Source: Dendrolimus kikuchii (lineage: Eukaryota > Arthropoda > Insecta > Lepidoptera > Lasiocampidae). From it: 64,000 bases of DNA. Positions 53,735 to 64,000 of the stretch are shown here, piece after piece. Where the stretch lies: positions 7,381,001-7,445,000 of the forward strand of contig CM034409.1 in the NCBI GenBank assembly GCA_019925095.2, in the 5' to 3' direction. Both the position numbers and the translations under genes were made by a program. The notes under the pieces are model-generated. The model saw only the letters and a program-made list of their open reading frames with translations, was not told the origin of the DNA and ran no database searches. Every line of letters begins with the position of its first letter. Within the stretch, counting starts at the first letter, position 1.

Positions 53735-54065
53735 AATTGAATTCAGTTTTTTTTTTTGATAAAATAAAATGTTTAAATAAAAAATGCATTCATTAAATAA
53801 AATGTACTTAACCTAACCAAATCATAATTTGCAGTAAACCTGCGAAAAATCGAAACGTGTGCTGGGACACATAGTAGAAGTGAAACTGCAACGGACAAGT
53901 GGAAAAACGAATGACAAGAGATAAGTGGCAAAAGGAATCGCAACAAAATTTTAACATGAAGTTTTACGGGCAGGTTTTCAAATTGTACAAGTAATTTAAC
54001 AATCTGCCCGTAAAACTTCAAGTTAAAATTTTGTTGCGATTCGTTTTTCCACTTGTCCGTTTTTT
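53735..54065 (+). mobile_element. I element: long hairpin
   Basis: It starts gaattcagttttttttt, contains gtgtgctgggacacatagta, then a near-perfect inverted pair: 53935-53973 (tcgcaacaaaattttaacat...gggcag) with 54004-54042, extended by cggacaagtggaaaaacga (53892-53910) with tcgtttttccacttgtccg. The left arm holds an extra 24-bp unit. Non-coding. Confidence 0.72.
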
Positions 54066-54069
54066 TATT

Positions 54070-54230
54070 GATTTAATGTTATTTTTTATGCATAATTGTT
54101 AAGAAAGTATTAGTATAGCACTTCTCTTTATAAACTATAAGTGTGTGAAATTTCATACGCCTCCGTCCGTGCTATTTTCGTAAAAAAGGAGTACAAAGTT
54201 TTTACTTCACGTATCAATAAACAGATATAA
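54070..54230. repeat. R repeat
   Basis: tttttatgcataattgttaa, gtgtgaaatttcatacgcct, gtacaaagtttttacttcac. Matches 52110-52260. Confidence 0.6.
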
Positions 54231-54405
54231 TAAGAAAAAATATAATTGATGTACATAAATTCGCTCTTTTTTAATAAACTATTTCATAAAACACATTTAA
54301 TAGGCGAATGTGTTAATACGTATTACATAACATTTAAATCAACTACTTTTAACATCATACAAAACACCATAGTGACATGGATTTTGTATATACGTGACAT
54401 CATAT

Positions 54406-54846
54406 TGTTACGAGTACGGGACTCGAATTAAAATGCCGTTGGAATGACTATAGAATTTATTAGAACTATACAAACACGTATAACACAGGTACAAATATAG
54501 CCGGACGCAATAAGCCCAAATGTAATGCACAATTCAATAACACGCGCAAAGTCCGTCACTAAAATGTACACACGTCTTGCCTCGCTCGTGTTATCGCTTT
54601 GACTGCCTCACCCCTCCGTTCGGACATTGCTTTATACTAAACTATTCAATATGTCTCGACGCAATACTCGACCGAATAATAATAATTTCTAAGAATCACA
54701 CCTGGCTTAATGACTATCATAAACATTACAATACACAATGGCTTGTTTTTCTAATTACAATTTTTAAACACAAAGTAAACAAAAGAAGTCCAAATAAGGG
54801 AATGTAATAAACTGCAGGTGTGAATCGGTTTTTGTCGGTTGTAACA
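54406..54846 (-). mobile_element. Solo LTR (family LTR-a) with 4-bp duplication
   Basis: TGTTACGAG start, GGTTGTAACA end, flanked by atat on both sides (read in either direction). 441 bp. The minus-direction TATA (agtataaagcaatgtccgaa, ~54635) and poly(A) signal are conserved. Confidence 0.9.
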
Positions 54847-55289
54847 ATATCAACGAGTCAAATAACGTATTTGACGTTTAAACACTAATTAATAAGATTA
54901 AAATCGTGATGTTTTACAAGTCTGATGATAACAAAATATTTTAATACTCGCTCTTTTGTATACACTATTTTAAAATGTATAGTAACCTAACTATTGTGTT
55001 AGAAGTCCAGGTCGTGGCTGGAAGCTTTTTGTATTAGGATGGTGGAGGAAGCCGTGTGGAGAAATAAATCTACGTAAATGTTTTATCACTACGTCGATTT
55101 ATCTCTCAGTCACCAAGTTGCGTCATCAAGAACGAAATAAATGCGATGGAATACAGACTTGTAGCCGTGGCGATATATTTTATGTATATATACGCAAATA
55201 ATAAAGATTACATTTATTTATTTATATACAACTTTTGCTATTTTAATTTTAAACTATACTAATTAATTTTAAGTAGTTTAAGATAAGCC

Positions 55290-55293
<4 letters not shown>
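54847..55293. other. AT-rich unassigned stretch
   Basis: Nothing recognisable is seen. Confidence 0.35.

Positions 55294-55338
<45 letters not shown>
55294..55338. repeat. (TA)n microsatellite
   Basis: A ~45-bp TA run. Confidence 0.9.
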
Positions 55339-55343
<5 letters not shown>

Positions 55344-55459
55344 TTCAGATGCCCGAAAAGTATTGGGGGTGAAAATGCGATTAAAAAAAAACAACTATTG
55401 TATTATTTATCCAACTCTAATAATATGTTGTAAAATATTTGACTTAGGTTGCTATTTGT

Positions 55460-56270
55460 CCTTCGAAAACGAGGGGGGAACCTGGCGTTTAGAATGGTAT
55501 AGATACCTACCGGACATGCTTGTGTCGGTATCTGTATCAAATTGTGGGGCGGGACCCGATTCCGGTCTGCCACGAATGTAGCGCACTGGCAGACATATGC
55601 CGACGGCCGTCATTGGTCGTGATGACAAGTGGAGGCCTCTTTCTGCGAGAAAGTGGTGTTGTTGAAGATGGCAGCCGAAAGGCAGAGTGATGAGGGTGAC
55701 CGAGCGGACCTCTATCGTAGACTGCGAGCAGAGAGTCGGAGGCGCTGCTACGCTCACTGACGTAGTAGTCTCGGGGTAGTCTTGGGATTTCTCCGGTGAA
55801 CCACGCCTAGGAACCTAGGGTGGTCTAGTTCCAGGGGCACTCCTATTTTTAACACTCAGGAATTACACTTGCGCATATCATATGGCCCCGGAGGAGGTCT
55901 CCGAGGGGTATCGACTTCTAAGGGTCGGTCAAGCACCGACCGCTAGATTACCCACTAAACCATCTAGCGTCCCTCCGCAATATAAGGTATGACTACCGTG
56001 ACACATCGAAGCAAGCCGACAAAGAGGGGTGCACTTGGGACCCAGACGCATCCCAATTTGACGGATTGCGTCCAGGTGTCGCGGCGAACTGCCTAAGGCA
56101 GATCCCTTGGTACCTCACAAGTTGCGAAAGGACGCTCTTAGATGTAGTGTGCAATCCGATAACTTCTTCCTTCGTGAAGGTGTTTCTAGAACCGGCCCCC
56201 GGGAGCACCACATACCTCATATAGACCTCCCTTGGGGTCCTAGAGGATGCGTAAATTCACATCCCCAGCG
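55460..56270 (-). mobile_element. GC-rich R1-like retroelement block
   Basis: Sharp rise in GC. On the minus strand tggtttagtgggtaatctag (around 55950) is a diverged form of the ggttttagtgggta motif of the D tails, which suggests an R1-like 3' region. The 101-codon minus frame 55452-55757 and the 107-codon plus frame 56107-56430 show no motif. It could be two juxtaposed elements. Confidence 0.4.
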
Positions 56271-56582
56271 ACATAAAAAAATGATTGCTATTTTTGAACG
56301 GAGATTTTATTGCTTTTGTATTCTAATATCGAACTCTTTCTGGCTAAGAGTATCTATACTTTCAGTTTTAGTAATTGCCCAACACTACAGAATAATTGTC
56401 ACAGAATCTGTATTTCTGACATTAGGCTAACTTGTTTGGACTTTTCCAAACATTAATTACTATGACAACTGAGTACGACTTTTGCCATCTTATATTTCTT
56501 AAAATTTGTTGTAGATTACTGGGAAGGTTCTATGGATCAACTAATAGTTTTTTTTAAACTAAAATTCTATTATTTAATTCCC
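56271..56582. other. AT-rich unassigned stretch
   Basis: Nothing recognisable is seen. Confidence 0.35.
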
Positions 56583-56705
56583 TATTTTATTTCCTGTAGC
56601 TGACACATAGTCTGACTGCCCGCTTGATAGAAAGTGGTTATCATCGCCTAAGGACGATTGCAACACCAGGAGCGACGATAACGCGTTATCAGCCTTGTGG
56701 ATAGG
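56583..56705 (-). repeat. B repeat fragment (diverged)
   Basis: cccgcttgatagaaagtggt, tatcatcgcctaaggac and gattgcaacaccagg follow B. The rest is lost at the junction with an L fragment. Confidence 0.55.
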
Positions 56706-56830
56706 ATATAATAGAGAGAATGGGCATGGAAATAATGAGATAGAGAGAGGAGATAAAGAAATATGATAATAGGAGGTGGGCCACTGGAACTCTATCATAT
56801 GAAACACGATTACCTCAAGGTTAACAATTT
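56706..56830 (-). repeat. L repeat fragment
   Basis: Purine-rich gagatagagagaggag then cacgattacctcaaggttaa, the reverse of the L order. The 137-codon minus frame 56574-56987 runs across both fragments and is not a gene. Confidence 0.45.
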
Positions 56831-57064
56831 TACACCCTATCCTGTGAACATACTGATCGAGCCAGTCATAAGGGCTGTAATAAAAATTCCAGTAAGACTC
56901 TACCACGTAATATACATAGTTAGCGTATATAATCGCTTCTAAATTCACAACAAGCACATATGTACTCTCATGAATGTACAAACACACAAAAACACACTAA
57001 CTTTTAACCCTGAATCTAGTTGTAGAATACATTATTTACAGGCCTTTACTGTGCAAGGATGTTG

Positions 57065-57300
57065 CATCTATATCCATACTAATATTATTCTTGCGGACAG
57101 AGAGCACCCCTGATCCTCCCGCCGGAAGTACACCTCTCCGCGCCCCGCATACCGCGGACACCTATAGCTCGCACAATTAAAAGCTAGACGTAGGACGGAA
57201 CGTGGGATATAGAAGCGGCTTTGGAGGCCGGAGGGACTCACTTGCTCATTCGCTTCACATTGCTCATATACAATAGCACCAATACGCACTCTCTGTATTT
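57065..57300 (-). other. Unrecognised GC-rich patch
   Basis: A 73-codon minus frame (57068-57289) has no motif I recognise. The composition contrast suggests an old retroelement fragment. Confidence 0.25.
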
Positions 57301-57544
57301 ATTTCTTCATGTATAGTTTAAGTGTAAATATCGCCAATAATAAGTCATACAGTCATACATCCAGGCCTCTTCAAGTTTTATTTTGAAAGAAGCAACTGCC
57401 ACCAATAATTATAAAGAGGTAAAGTTTGTGAATTTGTTTGTTGGTAGGAAGTAATCTTTTGGAGTACTGAACTGATTTAGAAAATTATTTCAGCAGTACA
57501 AAGCTACATTATTCCCAAGTGACCATAGGCCATATTTGATTGTT

Positions 57545-57852
57545 TTTTTTTACAGGAGACAGCAGACAGGCAGACGGCCCACTTGATGGAAAGCGGTTAC
57601 CATCGCCTATGGACATTTGCAACAGCAAAGTTGCTACAAATACGCTGCTGCTCTCTTAAGGGAAACTGGAACCTGATCACTAATGCCGGAACACAACTCA
57701 AGGTTGTTATGGCGACATACTTTAGACCATGGGTGGTAGCCATCCAGTCGGGCAAATGCCCTACCACCTGGCTGTGGTTTGTTAAGTCGCCTCTTACGAC
57801 AGGTCGCCCGGCCGCATGAAATTGTATTCTTTCTCCGTTCCTGCACGGATAG
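57545..57852 (-). mobile_element. B repeat, complete
   Basis: Poly(T), all blocks, end ttcctgcacggata, followed by three gagata units. gattgtt at 57538-57544 and 57866-57872 may be the target duplication, which would place the gagata units inside the element. Confidence 0.88.
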
Positions 57853-59145
57853 AGATAGAGATAGAGATTGTTATTAATAATTTAAAAAAAATAATGACGT
57901 CCAGTAATGTGGGCATGGGTTTGCTATAATGAATTATGAGAACTATATGACCGAAGCGAATCCAATTGTCACCTATCACATAGGCTCTAAGGAGATCTAG
58001 CGCGGGAACCTGTTTCCTTTGGAACGCCTCTGTGTATTTTAGTGCTATTGTATATACCCTGTAATGCTTATATGGCAATAAATTTTCAATTCATTTAATT
58101 TCATATATAAATATTTACTTCGTGTACGTAAAACTGGAGAGGTAATTAAGGCTCCTGTGGCCGCAAACGGTTGAAAGTGGGGTGGAAAGGAAACAAATTT
58201 TCTTTCATAATTTTTCACTGTATGAAATTTAACGTGGATTTTTTGTAATTTTTTAATATTTATATGAAGTTAAGTAAAAAAAGCATCAAATCACTTGCAG
58301 ATTACTAACATGAAACCATTTTAATTCTTCAATGTTTGTCAAAACAGGATAAAGAGTATCTACATCTTTATAAAAGAGAGGTTAATATTATTGTTTTTTA
58401 AAATACTATTTTATTTTATTTACAATAAAATAATACTGCATCTGGAAAACGACCGCGTTTATGGAAACATCCTCAAGGAAGTTGGCCTTGCTATGAGCCT
58501 TAATGAATTACTTTCTCTAATTACTTAATTAATATATTTAAAACTGAATCGTGAAGCATGGCCCGGTTTAGCTAATTAACCGATTTCAAAACAAGGAGGA
58601 GGTTCTCAATTCGTCGGGATCTTTTTTTTTAATATAACGATTTTACATAACACAAATATAACACATAAAAAGAATCTCCCACAAACAGAATTCATTTAAA
58701 CATTCTGTTGAACAAAAATATTCACAGTGAACATTGAAAAACAAGAATGGTTACATAGCTTTGGGCCGAGAGCATCAATCCAACTTTTTAAATTAAACCG
58801 AGTAAAGAAGTTCTGGAAGAAATCTCGAAATAAAAGAAATATATCCGGCGATTACATTGTTTTTACTTGGTTTAGTAGAACAATCTGTTTTTCCATTAAG
58901 TACGGATATGTCTCAACTAGATATATTGAGGCTTCATATGTGAAATTAAAATCTGTATATCTTTTATTGCCAAAGCAGACATTAATATTCGAAGAAAAAA
59001 AACATGTTTATTTTTAGGAAGAACATTTTAATAACAGTATAAATTTAATAGAAAAAACATTTTAAAAAACAAGCTCTTATATAAAGCTCTAAAAAGAATG
59101 GCACAAAACCCATAAGTTTATTATATTACACAATTTGTATGATAT
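57853..59145. other. AT-rich stretch with a possible LINE tail at ~57900-58090
   Basis: 57940-58090 ends ccctgtaatgcttatatggc then aataaattttc, an AATAAA-type retroposon end. The rest, including a 96-codon + frame 58727-59017, shows no motif. Confidence 0.35.
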
Positions 59146-59628
59146 TGTTGCGAGCCTATACTAATCTTTTGCAGGTGCTTTATTACCCCTTTGAATTTGA
59201 GTGTTCTATTGTTCATGCTGATCTCTTTGTTCACACCGCCGTAAAATCTCATAAAATCTTATTTACTTTGTGTGTATTGAATGCAAGTTTTTGGAAGCCA
59301 TAAATCTTATAAATAAATAATTAAAAGAAATGGTGGGCATGTTGCTAAGAGATCATATCTAATTTGTAATTGGGGGTCGGTCAGTCGCGGAAGGAGTTAT
59401 TCTTATTCCGACTGCTAACGAAGCATTACCTAGTGTACTTTCGGAGCGATTATCTAATAACGACAGACTTTGCGCGATTTATGTAACTATGAGTTTCTGA
59501 TTTACGGTTTGGTTTTTTTTTTGTATTCGGTTGTACTTGTAAGAACTGTGAATTACGTGTGTGTACTTCTAATAAATTTTGTGTAATTCCAACGGCATTT
59601 TGAATTTACATCTCACAAATCCGTAACA
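59146..59628 (+). mobile_element. Solo LTR (family LTR-b)
   Basis: TGTTGCGAG start, CCGTAACA end, flanks atat/atac. The last ~60 bp (aataaattttgtgtaattcc then aacggcatttt) are clearly related to LTR-a, while the U3 part is different. 483 bp, non-coding. Confidence 0.75.
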
Positions 59629-59959
59629 ATACAAATTTTGTTGCGAGAACTGTGTAACTTCTACTTGACATAAGTAAATTTAATAAAAAAAAGTGTGTAT
59701 TTTATAAAATATGTAAATTTAAATTAAAAATATAAACTTCATCTATTAAAAATATTGTAACAATAAATTTCGTTTACTTCTTTCGACATTTTTGTCCCAT
59801 TTCTATCAAAGTTGAAAGATATAGAAGTAAATCCGTGTAATATCGATTTTATTTATCGACGCGACTTTAAACTGGTTGCTTTAAAAAATATATATTCAAA
59901 ATTAACTAAATAAAAAAATGTTTCTAACTAAACTCAAATAAAATAAAAGCTTTTTATAT
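59629..59959. other. AT-rich unassigned stretch
   Basis: Nothing recognisable is seen. Confidence 0.35.
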
Positions 59960-60245
59960 GCAAGTTTTTGAGATCCTGGATATTATGTAGCAGCAGAGTG
60001 CTAGCCAAGACAAGTAAAACGAGCCCAAACACGACGGGTCTATTTTATTTAGTACAGGAGTTCCTATGGCCATCTTCCGACTCCATCATCAGATCAGTTC
60101 CATGGTACCATTTTATTACATTGGTACGCGATATACATATGCGTGCAAAATTTCAGCTCAATCGGAAACCGCGAAGTTGGTCAAATTTAACTTACAAGAT
60201 TCCACCCGAACTTAAATACATACATCAATACATACATAGGTACAT
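59960..60245 (+). repeat. T repeat with (ACAT)n-like tail
   Basis: tgctagccaagacaagtaaa, gactccatcatcagatcag, tcagctcaatcggaaaccg. It ends with tacatacatcaatacataca. Inverted partner of 8985-9205, with a 27-bp extra piece near 60036. Confidence 0.65.
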
Positions 60246-60514
60246 TCATTGCAAGTTAAATAAAAGCTTGTAAAAAGAAACCTTGTACATTATTCAAAGA
60301 CTTATTTCGTTTAACTGCAAATGACTTTGAGAAAAAAGATTTTTAAAGCTCAATACGTTAACTCACGTTATTTTATGTCAAACACATGCCTTATAAGCGA
60401 TATTTCATGAGCTTTTCAAGATGTAATACGGTTTTGTAAAATTTTTATATTAAAATAGCTATTTGGTAAAACAAATTTGTTTGATGTCAACCTTTTTTTG
60501 GATAAAGAAGGTAA

Positions 60515-60895
60515 ATAATAAAAAATGTGTGTGTGAGTGTGTGCGTGCGTGCGTGTGTGTGTGTAGTTCACACGCGTAGAAGTAAAACAAAGTGTGACAA
60601 GGGTTGGGAGGGATTCTAAATTTCGTGACGTCACATTTCATATATTATATCGTTATAATATATTTAAGCTTTAAAACAGCTAATTTGAAGTATTAACGAA
60701 AAAATTCAAAACATTTACAACTCTGATCTGTATGAGCATAGTGTTTAAATTATTAAATATAATGTATTCGTATCTCATCCTCTCGCAGGCTTAATCCTAT
60801 AGATTTATATACTTATCTTTTTTTTGTGTCACTTTTTCGTTTCATTTAGTTTCAAATTACTACAATTCTAAAGAAGTTTCACTTCAAAAAAATGA
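60515..60895 (+). repeat. H repeat, unbroken copy
   Basis: Starts with (GT)n/cgtgcgtgcgtgtgtg and gttcacacgcgtagaagt, ends aaagaagtttcacttcaaaa. Reference copy for the split H at 5205-5860. Confidence 0.7.
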
Positions 60896-61045
60896 AAGAG
60901 GACTTTTCACTTGAATTTTTCATTATATTTCACACGAAACGTAATCAATCACATAATTCGAGATTCTACCATGGCAAGACAATCGTACTCTCGATATTTG
61001 GCTAACTAACCTCGGGTTTCTATATCTTACGAAACGTTGCTTTGC

Positions 61046-61150
61046 CTTACTATCGGTTAAAATTTGACATAAGCTCCATATAAGTAATGTCAAAAAGTCA
61101 ACCGATAGTAGGGCGAGGGAATGAATAGCAAGATGTAGGAACAGGCTATG
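61046..61150 (+). repeat. BB repeat
   Basis: ctatcggttaaaatttgaca, atataagtaatgtcaaaaag, gaatgaatagcaagatgtag. Matches 49668-49765. Confidence 0.5.
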
Positions 61151-61249
61151 AAAGGTACCCATTATATTAAACCCAATCCACAATGGACAAGAGTTATGAG
61201 TAGAGAAGGTTTCCAGCATTAGGACATAACATATAGGCTGATATCTATA

Positions 61250-61532
61250 TAAATGAAAGAATGCATGATGAAAGAATGACTAAACAGATATACAATGCAG
61301 AAGTCGTCGAAGGCCTCGACACACCTTCCATGATCAAATTGATCATGTACTAGCAGAAGGTGATGTCAGGAGCCTTAAGAACAGACGAGCCTGCATGACA
61401 TGAGTTACGAATGTCAAAGAAGCAAGTGAGGTGTGTAAGAATAAGCCTAAATGGCGCTCTGTTGTTCGTGTCTACTCCGCAAGGGAACTGGCGTGAAGTT
61501 ATGTATGTATGTATGTATGTATATAAATGAAA
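61250..61532 (+). pseudogene. RTE-type retrotransposon tail (family A)
   Basis: From aatgcatgatgaaagaatga (the ERMHDERMTKQ region) through the GRPRHTF area, where a ~13-bp deletion breaks the frame, to the KWRSVV block and a (TATG)n tail at 61500-61520. Confidence 0.85.
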
Positions 61533-61587
61533 ATGAATGAAAAAGACAATTAAATGGAAATAAAACTAATTACGGAACTGCTGTTAT

Positions 61588-61795
61588 AGGGCCGCTTGCA
61601 TAAGGTTGGTTAAATTTATTTAAGAAACACAAAAGGTATTTAACACCCTTAAATACAATTAGCGTCTTGCACAACGCAAAATTTGCCGCTAAATATGTTT
61701 AAAGAACTGTCAATACGTTTCGTGTTAAACGTATTTAGGCAGTTTAATATGACAAACTAATTTTATTTAAAGGCGATCGTTATGCAAGCGGCCCT
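61588..61795. mobile_element. 208-bp MITE with perfect 16-bp TIRs
   Basis: agggccgcttgcataa (61588-61603) and ttatgcaagcggccct (61780-61795) are exact inverted repeats. The interior also has partial symmetry (gtatttaacaccc / acgtatttaggc). Non-coding. Flanks ttat/taat suggest a TA- or TTA-type target. Confidence 0.88.
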
Positions 61796-61837
61796 TAATT
61801 TAATAATTTATTGATGTAAATTTGCAAAATATGTGAT

Positions 61838-61975
61838 ATCACACTAATCACACTAGGGAAGGAGGAGTCTCACGAATTTGACCAGCAATGACAAGGAAGG
61901 GGGGGGAGGGGAAGTGGTGAAAAAAAATCATGAAATTCGTGTGATGTAATTTGTGGATGGCCTCTAACTTGAGGA
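61838..61975 (+). repeat. Y repeat
   Basis: tcacactagggaaggaggag, tcacgaatttgaccagc, aaatcatgaaattcgtg. Matches 39325-39440. Confidence 0.55.
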
Positions 61976-61984
61976 CGACTTACC

Positions 61985-62124
61985 CGGTTTTGATGATTTT
62001 TTTTGTATGTGTTTGAGTGGGCCCCGATTGCTTCAGATTAACAACTGGAACCGGTAGGTAACGCTGATATCAGGTCTTGGATTTTTGTTTTTTCAGGGCA
62101 GGCCAATGTCTGCCGGTTCTCTAG
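61985..62124 (+). mobile_element. Helitron-like element end (family F5)
   Basis: gttttgatgattttttttgt, ggaaccggtaggtaacgctg and the hairpin ggcaggccaatgtctgcc followed by CTAG|T. Related to 36960-37124. Confidence 0.6.
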
Positions 62125-62499
62125 TTTTATATAAACCAGGAAGTTAGATATCGTAAAATAATAACTCATTGAACCATGTTTCTGGAACGTCAAAAGCAAC
62201 GACTCAGTAAATCTATCGAACAATGGGATTCAAACTATTGTTTAAAACGTGTGAGTGGCAGGAACTGATAACGCTTAATGTATGAATTGTATGGCGTACC
62301 TACATTTATTTTGTTGTCTTAGGATATCGTAGAATTGGTTGTAGTAATTTATACTTTGTCCAAGCTTTTGTTTTACTTCTGACAGGTCGATCATTGGTCA
62401 TTTAGTAATGTCCTAAATCGTTACCGATATGATTTTGTATAAATGTCGATATTTTCTTTGTTAATAATAATTAATTTTCTGTTTGGTAAGTTCGTAATA
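62125..62499. other. Unassigned stretch
   Basis: Nothing recognisable is seen. Confidence 0.35.
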
Positions 62500-62600
62500 A
62501 AAAAATGCGTGTGTATGCAGTTTCACACGTAGTAGAAGTGAAAGTTCAGCGAATATACTCGCAGATAATTCTTCTCTAACTTTTATTAATACAAATGTAA
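62500..62600 (+). repeat. H2 repeat
   Basis: gcgtgtgtatgcagtttcac, acgtagtagaagtgaaagtt, gcagataattcttctctaac. Matches 49555-49660 in reverse. Confidence 0.55.
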
Positions 62601-62604
62601 TTCA

Positions 62605-62850
62605 CTAGCTGACCCGGCAAACTTCGTACTGCCTCAGAATCAATAAATAAAAATCGTTGATTTCTGAATGACGGGACGAAAATCAAACGTTTGACAATCT
62701 AAATCAAAAAAATGAAAAAAACTGCACTTTTAAATTTAATCTAACACTATAGATGGAAGTATAGATTACAAGCAGTCGGTTGAAGTTGGTATTCAAAAAA
62801 TATGTAACGTTCTTATTTTGTGTTAAGTTGACGTTCTTAATTGACATTGA
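62605..62850 (-). mobile_element. Helitron-like element (family F4), 3' part
   Basis: The CTAG end at 62605-62608 reads ctagctgacccggcaaactt, then the body tgacgggacgaaaatcaaac, the reverse of 42193-42636. The TC end is not found. Confidence 0.65.
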
Positions 62851-63039
62851 CATTTGATGCGTCGTTTTTTTTAGTGATGCATCGTTCGCGACTCTATTAT
62901 AATTCAATCTAAATTACATGTTCTCGTTCAATGCCTCTTGTTTCGTGGTACCTAATATAATCTATTAAATTATGACATTATCATACGAGTAATAACTACA
63001 ATTGTAGCTTCATAATATCTCCTATAATTATATATTAGT

Positions 63040-63352
63040 ATGGGCAAAGTTGATTCTCCCAACTGCCTACTGTGTGGAACTCGTGAGGATGTCCAACATT
63101 TTTTAATGGAGTGCAGCAAAAATAAAGATGGCAGAGAACAACTGATGAGGGAGTTGGGACTGAATCGTTTTGACACAGGTATTTTCATAGAAATTCTGGC
63201 AGAACCAGCCTCATCGAAGGCTAGTTTGTTAGCCAGCTTATTATTTAACATTTTATGGAGAAGTTATTGTATTGTTTAAGAGATGATGGGGCTGATATGC
63301 CTAGGTGGCAAAAGTCCCAAATAAATAAAGATTACAAAAAAAAAAAAAAAAC
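63040..63352 (+). pseudogene. 5'-truncated LINE polymerase end with exact 9-bp duplication
   Basis: The frame 63040-63279 encodes GKVDSPNCLLCGTREDVQHF then LMECSK, the Cys-Cys-His-Cys motif (CxxC...H....C) found at the C-terminus of R1/jockey/I-type polymerases. A short UTR ends in a ~15-A tail. tatattagt occurs at 63031-63039 and 63353-63361, proving one truncated target-primed insertion. The frame is intact, so the copy is young, but RT and endonuclease domains are missing. Confidence 0.9.
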
Positions 63353-63361
63353 TATATTAGT

Positions 63362-63794
63362 TGCCATAAATTTAGGTAACCAACAAATGTACCTAAATAT
63401 AATAAATGAAATGAAATATTTGTTCTTGCATAAATGTAGTTGTATACAGGTGTTATTTATTACATTATATTTATAATAAAATACTGCTAAACAATGCTGT
63501 GGTAAAATTGCGAGGAAAGGTATTTTCTCATAATAACACACATGTATAAAATCTAGATATCTTTTCACATACAAGTGTCTAGCGACGGTAATTTGCACTG
63601 CACCACGCGAATGTAACCCAGTATAAATCAAACATGTGACACGAAACACCGGAATTGTGGTGCACGGAATGCAATATCACCGAGATATAACCAAAAACTG
63701 GTAGATTTAGCTAATTGATATTGCAACTGGTTTAACTACTATTACTAGATTAGACGGCTATAGACGATTATAGCAAACGAATCTTGTATGTTTA
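63362..63794. other. AT-rich unassigned stretch
   Basis: Nothing recognisable is seen. Confidence 0.35.
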
Positions 63795-64000
63795 TTTATT
63801 GCATGAGTTCAGCAGACAGGCAGACGATCCACCCGATGGAAAGATGTTAGCATCGCCTATAAAAATTTGCATCACCGAAGTTGCTACAAATGCGTTGCTG
63901 CTCTCTTAAGGGAGACTGAAACCTGGCCATTAATGCCGGAACACAAGTCAAGATTGTATGGCAGCAGATTCTAGAACAGAGGTGGTAGCTATCCAGACGG
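63795..64000 (-). mobile_element. B repeat, cut by the window end
   Basis: ttattgcatgagttcagcag, ggcagacgatccacccgatg, gcgttgctgctctcttaagg ... gctatccagacgg. Moderately diverged. Confidence 0.82.

Noticed and set aside
56574..56987. 137-codon minus frame
   Set aside because: It spans a B fragment and an L fragment and is unlikely to be real.

Overview
This window looks like gene-free, repeat-saturated nuclear DNA from a lepidopteran (moth or butterfly). By eye it is about two-thirds A+T. It has no bacterial-style operons and no convincing host exon. Almost every recognisable block is a transposable element of a lepidopteran type: RTE-clade retrotransposon tails close to the Heliconius HmRTE type, R1-like and jockey/CR1-like LINE ends, tRNA-derived SINEs, CTAG-ending Helitrons, LTR retrotransposons and short inverted-repeat elements. 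Family names used below (LTR-a, B, C, and so on) are local labels. All homology statements come from reading the window against itself and from memory of protein families; no database was searched.

Layout. 0-6 kb: a solo LTR split by an RTE tail, an old RTE remnant, a 149-bp MITE, then two nested pairs (K inside L, a LINE end inside H). 6-14 kb: a Helitron, three copies of the B repeat, R1-like tails, a palindromic I element, and a Helitron split by a solo LTR. 14.5-17.4 kb: the youngest and clearest element, a complete non-coding LTR retrotransposon with 679-bp LTRs differing at three positions. It sits in a (TA)n tract and carries a 17-bp tandem repeat internally. 17.4-25.9 kb: Helitrons, inverted-repeat elements and two broken LINE reverse transcriptase ends, each split by another poly(A) element. 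26-28 kb is nearly featureless. 28-41 kb: SINEs, an RTE remnant split by I, a MITE, a fold-back pair of B repeats, LINE tails, Helitrons and a SINE split by B. 41-50 kb: a pogo/Tigger-like element split by B, more Helitrons, LTRs and SINEs, and the longest believable coding stretch, an intact-frame RTE C-terminus at about 49.87-50.49 kb. 50-64 kb: a possible Penelope-like element, a degenerate minisatellite, another I element, solo LTRs, an R1-like block, a 16-bp-TIR MITE, a 5'-truncated LINE with exact target duplication, and a B copy running off the end.

There is no host pathway to assemble. What can be reconstructed is an insertion chronology: at least eleven nested insertions, several with target-site duplications (TSDs) that fix element boundaries. 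The most interesting items are the non-coding LTR element with its 17-bp repeat, the J elements (exact 7-12-bp TSDs, inverted arms, a hammerhead-like hairpin), the hairpin-forming I family with its internal minisatellite, and the roughly 20 copies of the short B repeat.
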